64,000 bases of DNA from contig NZ_CP050954.1 of the NCBI RefSeq assembly GCF_012273015.1, positions 4,566,001-4,630,000 on the forward strand, read 5' to 3'. The DNA comes from Hymenobacter sp. BT18. GTDB taxonomy: Bacteria; Bacteroidota; Bacteroidia; Cytophagales; Hymenobacteraceae. Both the position numbers and the translations under genes were made by a program. This document shows positions 57,848 through 64,000 of the stretch, one piece after another; within the stretch, counting starts at the first letter, position 1; every line of letters starts with the position of its first letter. The notes beneath the pieces were generated by a model. It worked only from the letters and a program-made list of their open reading frames with translations. It did not search any database and was not told the origin of the DNA.

Positions 57848-59551
57848 ATGCACCATTATCAGGCGTTTATCAGAAACGTAAAAAGAATAGCTGTTGCGCT
57901 GTGCCTGGCGTTAGTTGCGCGGCCCGCCAGCGCGCAACGCACTTCGGCGGCTGCCGAGCCCTATTGGGTGTTGCTGGGTGATAAAAAAGGGACTACCCTC
58001 GATGCCCGGCGTTATTTTACCCCGGCTGCCCAACGTCGGCGCCAGCGCCAGCACCTACCCGCCGCCGATAGCACCGACTTTCCCGTGCGGGCTGATTATG
58101 TGCAGGCCATCCGGCAGCGCGCAGATACCCTCACCTTTGTGAGCCGGTGGTTTAATGCCGTAGCGTGCCGGGCTACGCCAGCCCAGGTAGCTGCCCTGCA
58201 GCGGCTGCCCGGCGTGCGGGCCGTTGTTCGTCGCACGGTAAGCAACACCCCCGACGCTCAGCCTGCCGTGGTGGCCCCCGCTCCCCTGACCGGTCTCGAC
58301 CTGCAGCTGGCCCGGCAGCAGACGGCTGCTCTGGGCCTGGGGGCCCTGCACCAGGCCCAGCTGACGGGCAAAGGCCTGCGCATTGCCATTTTCGACGTAG
58401 GCTTTTCCGGCACCGATACCCATGCGGCCTTTGCCCACCTGCGCAACAGCCAGCGGGTGGTAAGCACCTGGGATTTTATCCGGCAACGCCCTTTTGTGTA
58501 TGACTACGGCACGCACGGCACGCAGGTGCTGTCGTGCCTGGCGGGGCAGCTGCCCGATGGCACCGGGCTGGGCGTCGCGCAGGATGCCGAGTTTCTGCTG
58601 GCCCGCACGGAGCGTGAGTACAGTGAGCGGTACAGTGAGGAGGAAGCCTGGCTGGCCGCCGTAGAGTGGGCCGACCGGAACGGGGCCGATATCATCAATT
58701 CGTCGTTGGGCTACACGGAGCGGCGCTATTTTCGGGAGCAGATGAATGGCCGAACCAGCCTGGTAGCCCGCGCCGCCGCGCTGGCCGTGCGCAAGGGCAT
58801 GCTGGTGGTATGCGCCGCCGGCAACGACGGCGACGACCTCCGCTGGGGCATCGTAGGTACCCCGGCCGACCAGGACTCAGTGCTTTCCGTGGGCGGTATC
58901 GACCCGGCTACCTGGCTGCCCGAGTCCTTTTCTTCGCGGGGCCCCACCGCCAACCGGCACCTGAAGCCCAACGTGGTAGCCTTCGGGGAGGCCATTACGG
59001 CGGTGCCGGGCGGCTACGAGCGCACCGAAGGTACCTCTTTTGCCAGCCCGTTGGTAGCCGGGCTGGCCGCCTGCCTTTGGCAGCAGCAGCGTCAGCTCTC
59101 GGTGATGCAGCTTTTCCAGGCCCTGCAGCAGGCCGGTAGCCTATATCCGTACTTCGACTACGCCCAGGGCTACGGCTGCCCAACCGCTGCCCGCGCGTTG
59201 GCGCCGGCAGCCTCAGCCCCCAGCCCTACCTTTGACTTTGTGCGCACCGACTCAACGTTGCGGGTGGTGATACGGGAACAGCCAGCCGCAGGGCCGCTGC
59301 CCTATGAGGAAATAGCCGCCGCAGTGACTAGCACAGCAGTAGACGAAGAGCCGCTTTTGCCGGCTCAGGCAAAGGCACCTGCTTACCTCTACCTGCACGT
59401 AGCCGATGCCCGCGGCGTGCTGCGCACCTACGAGGTGCGGGAGGTTACCCAGCGCGTAGTGGCGCAGGTACAGCTGTCGGCACTGCTTCCTCAAGACGTG
59501 GTGCGCGTTGCCTTCAACGGCTACACTCATTCGTATACCGTGCAGCCATGA
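57848..59551 (+). CDS. Subtilisin-family (S8) serine protease, secreted
   Basis: 567 residues. Signal peptide about 1-35 (VALCLALVARPASA). An N-terminal propeptide-like region (about 40-145) precedes the catalytic domain with Asp183 in IAIFDVGFSG, His223 in YGTHGTQVLSCLAG and Ser397 in EGTSFASPLVAGLAA; the oxyanion Asn lies in CAAGNDGD. Residues 445-567 form a C-terminal domain of unclear fold. Exported protease. Its stop overlaps the start of the next gene (ATGA), so the two are coupled. Confidence 0.94.
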   Translation: MHHYQAFIRNVKRIAVALCLALVARPASAQRTSAAAEPYWVLLGDKKGTTLDARRYFTPAAQRRRQRQHLPAADSTDFPVRADYVQAIRQRADTLTFVSRWFNAVACRATPAQVAALQRLPGVRAVVRRTVSNTPDAQPAVVAPAPLTGLDLQLARQQTAALGLGALHQAQLTGKGLRIAIFDVGFSGTDTHAAFAHLRNSQRVVSTWDFIRQRPFVYDYGTHGTQVLSCLAGQLPDGTGLGVAQDAEFLLARTEREYSERYSEEEAWLAAVEWADRNGADIINSSLGYTERRYFREQMNGRTSLVARAAALAVRKGMLVVCAAGNDGDDLRWGIVGTPADQDSVLSVGGIDPATWLPESFSSRGPTANRHLKPNVVAFGEAITAVPGGYERTEGTSFASPLVAGLAACLWQQQRQLSVMQLFQALQQAGSLYPYFDYAQGYGCPTAARALAPAASAPSPTFDFVRTDSTLRVVIREQPAAGPLPYEEIAAAVTSTAVDEEPLLPAQAKAPAYLYLHVADARGVLRTYEVREVTQRVVAQVQLSALLPQDVVRVAFNGYTHSYTVQP

Positions 59552-60258
59552 GAAGTATCTTTTTGCTGGCCCTTGGCTTGGGCCTGTGGAGTGCCCTGCC
59601 GGTGGCCGCTCAGCGGGTGCTGCTGCAGGGGAATGTGGCGGCGGATACGGCTGTTCAGCGCACGGGGCCTAACCGGGCCCGCTACGGACACCTGTACGTG
59701 GGCTACGCCGTGGCACTGGGCAGTAGTTCGGCCGCGGCGCCCGTTAGTCGGGCAAAATCCGGGGAGCTTTTTCTGGGCTGGCGGCAGAAATGGCGTCTCA
59801 GCCAAACGGCAGCCGTCGGTTTGGGCACTCAGTACAGCCGCCTGGCCTATCGGCTCACTCAGCAAGCCAGCAAGCAGGTGCCCACGGCTACCCTGCACAA
59901 CCGGGAAAGCCTGGTGTGGCAACAACTGCAGGCCGAGCCCTTCGTGCGGCTGAACTTCGGGGCGCGGGGCAACGTCATTGGGCGCTACCTCGACCTGGGA
60001 GGCTGGGGAAGCTGGGCGTTTGCTACCCTGCATACTTACAAAGACAAACCCGGCGCTGCGGCCAAAACCGTGAAGGTGACCGAACAAGGCCTGCCTTATG
60101 CTGCGCGGTGGGCTTATGGCGCCAGCCTGCGCCTGGGTTCGGGGCGCTACGCCCTCGTGGCCCGGCGCCGCTTTTCCGAGCCGTGGCGCGGGACGGCCGT
60201 AGCTGCCTGGTCCGATCTTCCCCGCTGGACGGTAGGATTGGATTTTGGCTGGCTGTGA
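59548..60258 (+). CDS. Hypothetical outer-membrane-like protein coupled to the protease
   Basis: 236 residues. Signal peptide about 1-21 (LGLGLWSALPVAAQ). The rest consists of alternating strands with aromatic ends (YGHLYVGYAVALGSS, GELFLGWRQKWRL, AVGLGTQYSRLAYRL) and finishes RWTVGLDFGWL, typical of a small beta-barrel. The ATGA overlap with the S8 gene implies joint production. It may anchor the protease, be its substrate or form its exit; all of these are inferences. No family recognised. Confidence 0.75.
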   Translation: MRSIFLLALGLGLWSALPVAAQRVLLQGNVAADTAVQRTGPNRARYGHLYVGYAVALGSSSAAAPVSRAKSGELFLGWRQKWRLSQTAAVGLGTQYSRLAYRLTQQASKQVPTATLHNRESLVWQQLQAEPFVRLNFGARGNVIGRYLDLGGWGSWAFATLHTYKDKPGAAAKTVKVTEQGLPYAARWAYGASLRLGSGRYALVARRRFSEPWRGTAVAAWSDLPRWTVGLDFGWL

Positions 60259-60431
60259 TGCCAGGTACTTAGGTTAACTTCCCGCCCTCTTTACCGTATG
60301 TGCCCCTAGAATGCAGCGGGCGGGCTACTCTGCCGGCTGTTCAACTAGCTGCAGTCAGCACTTCCCGGGGCAAATTCCCCACATAGTACATTACCCGGTT
60401 ATTCTTTGCCCGACGCCGTTTCGCTCTTCCC

Positions 60432-61031
60432 ATGAAAAAACTGCTCCTTCCCGTGTCCTTCATCCTGTTGCTGCTGCAGGCTTCCTGCATCACCACGGAG
60501 CGTGAATCGGCCACGTCTAAAAATGCCGACCGGGTGTTTTCGCCTACGCCCGAAGGCCAGCGCGCCCGCCTGACGCCTACCAGCGTGCTCAACTCCGTGC
60601 GCACTGCCCACGAGTTTTCCGACCCCAAAGCCAAGGACCGGTTTGTGCTGCTCCTGCAGGGTACCAAAATTATCAGTAGCAAAGCCCGCTTCCTGATCAT
60701 TTCCAGCAAAGGCGACACCCTCCGCAATGAGGTGATGCCGGCCCTGGCTCTACTCAATGAGCGGGATTTAGAAGACCCACAGGCTGCTACCGTTCGTGAC
60801 AAGGAAATTGCCATTCTCAAATCGATGAACAATTTCTTTAGCGAGGATAAATTTACGTCCCCGGCCGTGCCCCGCACCATGGAAGCCGCCACAGTAGACG
60901 ACCAGGAAGCCTGGCAGGCCGTGCGCGAAGACAACCGCTCCGTGGGGTTCGACTACACGGCGGCCGGTGGCCGGGAACGTCGCTTGGCGTATGCTCGCAA
61001 GCTGAACAAAACGGTGATTGTAGCGGAGTAA
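60432..61031 (+). CDS. Hypothetical lipoprotein
   Basis: 199 residues. Lipoprotein signal LLLPVSFILLLLQASC (Cys19). A Thr/Ser-rich stretch (20-50) leads to a soluble domain with LLQGTKIISSKARFLIISSKGD, LNERDLEDPQAATVRD and a conserved-looking end GRERRLAYARKLNKTVIVAE. No known motif. Separate from the protease pair by 173 bases. A short hairpin (AGCTCCAGC / GCTGGAGCT) follows 31 bases after the stop. Confidence 0.78.
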   Translation: MKKLLLPVSFILLLLQASCITTERESATSKNADRVFSPTPEGQRARLTPTSVLNSVRTAHEFSDPKAKDRFVLLLQGTKIISSKARFLIISSKGDTLRNEVMPALALLNERDLEDPQAATVRDKEIAILKSMNNFFSEDKFTSPAVPRTMEAATVDDQEAWQAVREDNRSVGFDYTAAGGRERRLAYARKLNKTVIVAE

Positions 61032-61061
61032 CAGCTGCCTTCGGAACCTGAGAAAAAAGAA

Positions 61062-61088
61062 AAGCTCCAGCTGTAAGGCTGGAGCTTC
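61062..61088 (+). terminator. Weak hairpin terminator
   Basis: The stem AGCTCCAGC (61063-61071) pairs with GCTGGAGCT (61078-61086) around TGTAAG. Preceded by A-runs but followed by only a short T-stretch. Confidence 0.5.
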
Positions 61089-61228
61089 TGTATGAAATAG
61101 GGAGAGGCCACGGGGAGGCGAGGGCAGGAATAGGGGCAGCTTTTACCAACTAAAGCTGCCCCATACTTCTCCAGTTCACCGCAGCCAAGGTAACTGGCCG
61201 TAAGTGAAGATGCGGTGAAGAAAAAGGG

Positions 61229-62578
61229 CTATGACTTTCGTTGGTTCTGAGGGAGCCAACCGAGTAGGCCGGCCTCGTTGCGCACCAGCCAGTAGCCTCC
61301 AAACGCACCCAACACAGCCACGGCACTACGTGCGGGTAAGGCATTGAGTGCCGGAGCCCCGGCTTTGGGCCAGGCCAACAAATCGGCTGCCGCAGGTACG
61401 GTTTCGCGGCGCAGGGGCTCAGCGGCCGGTGTTACCGCACGGGTGAGAAGGTAGCCAACTTGACCGTCAGGCTGTTCCACGCGGTACCAGTCGGCCTGGG
61501 CGCCCAGTACATAAAGGGCAGTAGCGCGGGGCAACGAGGTTAGCTTTTCGGCTTTGGCAGCGGGACTGCGGCGCAGGTCGGTGGCTTGGTCGCGCACGCG
61601 CACCCACTGGCCCAGCCGCGCGGACAAGCTGCGTGGGGCCGCCGGTGCGGCATCGGCGCGGCGCACGAAGGGGTAAGGGTCCACGGCCCCGCGGCCGGCG
61701 CGGTACACGCCAAAGTGCAGGTGGGGCTGGGTGGTGCGGGCATTGCCGGTGTTGCCCACCAGCCCCAGCGTGTCGCCCATGCGTACCTGCTGGCCGGGCT
61801 GCACCAGTTGCCGGTCGAGGTGGGCGTAGTAGAGGTGCTGGCCGTGGGCAGCATCGGCCAGCCACACCACTTTGCCACCCCGTGGCGTTTCATTTACGCG
61901 GGTGATATAGCCGGTTGCGGCCGCCACCACCGGCGTACCGCGTCTGGCAAAGATGTCGATGCCCTCGTGCAAGCGGGCACCCTGGTCGCGTTCGGCCCCC
62001 CAGAAGGAACCCACGGCCACATCGTTCTTGCCCTGCACCGGGAAGGAAAGGGAAGGAGTGCGCTGTATGCGCAACGTGTAGCGGCCGGTGCGCAGCAGCT
62101 CGGGCTGCACGCGCAGCAGGTGCTGCCGGTCGTCTTCCACCACGTAGCTAAAGGAAAGGGTGGTCGTGTCGGCCGATGCCAGGTGGGTGGGTGCGGCGCG
62201 GTCGGGCTGCAGCTCGAAGGCGTCCAGAAACACGTGGGCCTGGGTGCCGGGCGCAATGGCCAGACTTACGCGCACGGTTTCGCCGGCGCGCACGGCGTAG
62301 CGGTAGGAGGCGGCAGTGGCGCGCTCGGCCCGGAAGTAACCGGTTTCCTCAAAAGGCAGCGTCACAACCAGCGAGTCACGCAGGACCTGATCGGCGGCGG
62401 CCAGCCAGTCGCGACCGAGCGCAGTACCATCGAGGCCGGCCTGCCGCAGGCGGCGGGCGTAGGTTTCGTGAGGGGTGGTGGGCTGGTGAAAGATGCCCTG
62501 CAGGGTTTGCTGCTTGCCGCAGGCCGCCAGCACAAGGAAAACAAACAAATAGAGCGCGGAGCGCAGAGAAAACGGCAT
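61229..62578 (-). CDS. M23-family peptidoglycan endopeptidase-like lipoprotein with two SH3 domains
   Basis: 449 residues. Lipoprotein signal ALYLFVFLVLAAC (Cys20). A beta-rich N-terminal region (about 40-190), then the LytM/M23 domain with GARLHEGIDIFARRGTPVVAAA (His and Asp metal ligands), YYAHLD and QPHLHFGVYRAG (catalytic and metal His). Two bacterial SH3 modules follow (about 330-385 and 390-449; DWYRVEQPDGQVGYLLT and GYWLVRNEAGLLGWL). It would cleave, or bind, peptide crosslinks in the envelope. All ligands are present, so activity is likely. Confidence 0.93.
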   Translation of the reverse strand: MPFSLRSALYLFVFLVLAACGKQQTLQGIFHQPTTPHETYARRLRQAGLDGTALGRDWLAAADQVLRDSLVVTLPFEETGYFRAERATAASYRYAVRAGETVRVSLAIAPGTQAHVFLDAFELQPDRAAPTHLASADTTTLSFSYVVEDDRQHLLRVQPELLRTGRYTLRIQRTPSLSFPVQGKNDVAVGSFWGAERDQGARLHEGIDIFARRGTPVVAAATGYITRVNETPRGGKVVWLADAAHGQHLYYAHLDRQLVQPGQQVRMGDTLGLVGNTGNARTTQPHLHFGVYRAGRGAVDPYPFVRRADAAPAAPRSLSARLGQWVRVRDQATDLRRSPAAKAEKLTSLPRATALYVLGAQADWYRVEQPDGQVGYLLTRAVTPAAEPLRRETVPAAADLLAWPKAGAPALNALPARSAVAVLGAFGGYWLVRNEAGLLGWLPQNQRKS

Positions 62579-62742
62579 AGACGAAGTTCGATTCTACTTA
62601 AAACCCCGATTTGTGCCGGGTAGTTCGCCGGGAGGCTGAACTAGGAAAAGCAGCCGTGCACACGCAGTTCTCAGGCACGCCGGTGAAACGCGGGTGCGGA
62701 AAACCGTATTATTGCCTTGTTTTCGCTGTTCTGATTTTGCTT

Positions 62743-63504
62743 ATGTTTTCCCCTGCCCGCATTGTTGCTATCCGCAAAAGCAAAGGTTTTTCTCAGGAGA
62801 TGCTGGCGGAGCAGGCAGGGGTAGGCCTGCGGACTATTCAGCGAGTAGAGCAAGGTGAAACCATACCCCGGGGGCACACGCTGCAGGCCCTGGCGACGGC
62901 GCTGGGTGTGTCATTGGAGGACTTGCGTGCGGAGCCGGAGCGTGTAGCAACCCCAGCGGCTGAAGTTCCTTCGGCTGAATTCACACCCAGAATAACTGTA
63001 CCGAAACTGCCCGAGCCTCTGGCCGGGCTAAATCAGGAGTTGAGCCAGACGGATGCGCTGGTGAGTGCCTCGGAGCCAACTCCGCAAACTGCGCTGGTAA
63101 CTACACCGCCCGGGCCGATTGTCACGCACTACAGTCCGTTGCGGCCCGACCCGGAGTTTCTGCAGCTCCTCAACCTGAGTGCCCTGAGCTTGCTGGTGCT
63201 GCCCTTGCTCAACATCATCGTCCCATTTGTGCTTTGGCGTAGAAGGCGGCATACTATCCTGCACGCGGCGGAAGTGGGGCGGCGGGTGCTGGGCTTTCAG
63301 ATTCTGTGGCAAGTGGGCAGCTTCTTCGCTTATACCTTACTGATGGTGGGCTACCAGGTAGCGCATGCGCTGGATATGCCGCTGTGGCGCGGCGGGTATT
63401 TGGCGGTTTTTATCGGGTCGTATCTGCTCAATGTACTGACTGTAGTGTACTACGCCGGGCGGCTGCGGCGGGGTGATTTAACTATTTATCGAGTCAGGCT
63501 CTAA
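62743..63504 (+). CDS. XRE helix-turn-helix protein fused to a membrane domain
   Basis: 253 residues from ATG 62743; the frame is open to 62611, but MFSPARIVAIRKSKGFSQEML is the natural start. HTH_3 domain 1-65 (FSQEMLAEQAGVGLRTIQRV, then GHTLQALATALGVSLEDLR). A Pro/Thr-rich linker (70-140) leads to three hydrophobic helices (about 143-165, 183-205, 218-238) of DUF4870-like appearance. The regulator would act at the membrane, so signals in the membrane could reach DNA directly. Divergent from the M23 gene; that may be its target. Confidence 0.85.
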   Translation: MFSPARIVAIRKSKGFSQEMLAEQAGVGLRTIQRVEQGETIPRGHTLQALATALGVSLEDLRAEPERVATPAAEVPSAEFTPRITVPKLPEPLAGLNQELSQTDALVSASEPTPQTALVTTPPGPIVTHYSPLRPDPEFLQLLNLSALSLLVLPLLNIIVPFVLWRRRRHTILHAAEVGRRVLGFQILWQVGSFFAYTLLMVGYQVAHALDMPLWRGGYLAVFIGSYLLNVLTVVYYAGRLRRGDLTIYRVRL

Positions 63505-63589
63505 ACGTAAGTTTCTGCTAAAAAGCGGGTTGTAGTTAATGGCGGGAAAATGGCGGCAAAATGACGCAGGGGCTGGCAACGAAACCGGC

Positions 63590-63597
63590 TAGGTTTG
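63590..63597 (+). promoter_or_regulatory. TANNTTTG -7 element for the retropepsin-like gene
   Basis: TAGGTTTG, an exact consensus match, lies 33 bases before ATG 63630. Confidence 0.65.
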
Positions 63598-63629
63598 CCT
63601 CCGTCTTCTAACCTTCTCTTTTTCTCGCT

Positions 63630-64000
63630 ATGAAAACGCTTGCCAAAATCCTGCTCTCCGTTGTCGTGTTGCTCGTCGTGAGCGGTATTGGTGGCTACTT
63701 CTACATGAAGCAGAAGTTTGCCCCGCCCGCCAACCAGCTCACCGTAGCGGGCCTGCCCGCCTCCGGCGACCTGCGCTGGTGGGCCGATACCACGGCCAAG
63801 CCGGCCATTCCGCACGCTGGGCTGCTGGTGCCCGTCCGGCTGCCCAACTGCCCCCGCACGTGCTTTTTGCAGGTCGATACCGGTGCTCCCTATACTGTGC
63901 TGTACGCTAACCAGCTGGATACCCTCACCCGACACTACCCCAGCTTGGGTACCAGCCTCAAGCTCCAGGGAAACGTGGTACCTGAATTCCGCTTTACCAT
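63630..64000 (+). CDS. Retropepsin-like aspartic protease domain protein, 3' end outside window
   Basis: ATG 63630, open to the window edge (123 codons seen). One N-terminal helix (KILLSVVVLLVVSGIGGYFY, about residues 6-25) anchors or exports the protein. PNCPRTCFLQVDTGAPYTVLYANQL carries the DTG motif of retropepsin-like/pepsin-fold aspartic proteases (about residues 79-90). Such proteins need a second DTG or dimerisation; the rest is not visible. The family reading is moderate, but the DTGAP(Y/T) context is typical. Confidence 0.7.
   Translation, partial: MKTLAKILLSVVVLLVVSGIGGYFYMKQKFAPPANQLTVAGLPASGDLRWWADTTAKPAIPHAGLLVPVRLPNCPRTCFLQVDTGAPYTVLYANQLDTLTRHYPSLGTSLKLQGNVVPEFRFT

Noticed and set aside
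1..64000. CRISPR arrays, tRNA or rRNA genes, prophage
   Set aside because: No regularly spaced identical repeats, no tRNA-like cloverleaf or rRNA sequence, and no phage structural genes were seen by eye.

Overview
The window looks like chromosome of a GC-rich Bacteroidota of the Cytophagales/Hymenobacter type. The evidence is a GC-rich coding background, several start codons preceded closely by the Bacteroidota-type promoter element TANNTTTG, few Shine-Dalgarno sequences, a TonB-dependent receptor with a carboxypeptidase-like N-terminal domain, many secreted proteins and lipoproteins, and typical housekeeping genes (dnaG, ribBA, surE, mrp, proC, fahA). Naming the genus is an inference; no rRNA or tRNA gene was seen.

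Layout. 1-9250: the end of a helix-turn-helix protein, then a carbon-source cluster on the + strand: porin, MHS-family carboxylate transporter, small membrane protein, transporter-sensor histidine kinase, single-domain response regulator and acetyl-CoA synthetase. It resembles CbrA/CrbS-type acetate or carboxylate sensing. 9280-15561: mostly - strand metabolic genes (zinc alcohol dehydrogenase, transglutaminase-like protein, fumarylacetoacetase, MarR regulator), broken by a very AT-rich single-gene insert at about 14050-14680. 15676-18129: TonB receptor divergent from the MarR gene. 18275-24249: a low-oxygen/fermentation-like island with adhP, two tandem-domain universal stress proteins, D-lactate dehydrogenase and an L,D-transpeptidase, with two nearly identical CRP/FNR-like boxes. 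24347-26016: Fe-S genes (NifU-type scaffold and Mrp/ApbC carrier). 26164-29142: a LytTR two-component operon with an extra, degenerate histidine kinase. 29272-41802: secreted esterase-like protein, LLM oxidoreductase, dnaG, K+ channel, lipoproteins, two glycosyltransferases, proC and ribBA. 41969-47911: ABC exporter pair, methyltransferase, M14 peptidase, DoxX and a lipoprotein. 48013-53181: surE, then a response regulator and histidine kinase separated by a CubicO-type hydrolase flanked on both sides by inverted-repeat elements. 53329-64000: secreted or envelope proteins (DUF1028, phosphatase, M28 and S8 peptidases, M23/SH3 lipoprotein, retropepsin-like protein) plus small regulatory proteins.

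The most unusual signals are non-coding or degenerate. (1) Three intergenic gaps between same-strand genes are filled by degenerate 7- or 8-base tandem arrays arranged as inverted arms, starting at the stop codon and ending 5-10 bases before the next ATG. (2) Several long inverted repeats fall into at least two sequence families. (3) A pseudo-histidine kinase has lost its phosphoacceptor His (Gln at residue 192) beside an intact homologue with His at residue 192. (4) An AT-rich cassette-like gene is followed by small hairpins. (5) A shared 14-base box lies upstream of both universal-stress-protein genes, one of them with an unannotated 32-residue membrane ORF in between. These were read by eye; no database search was possible.
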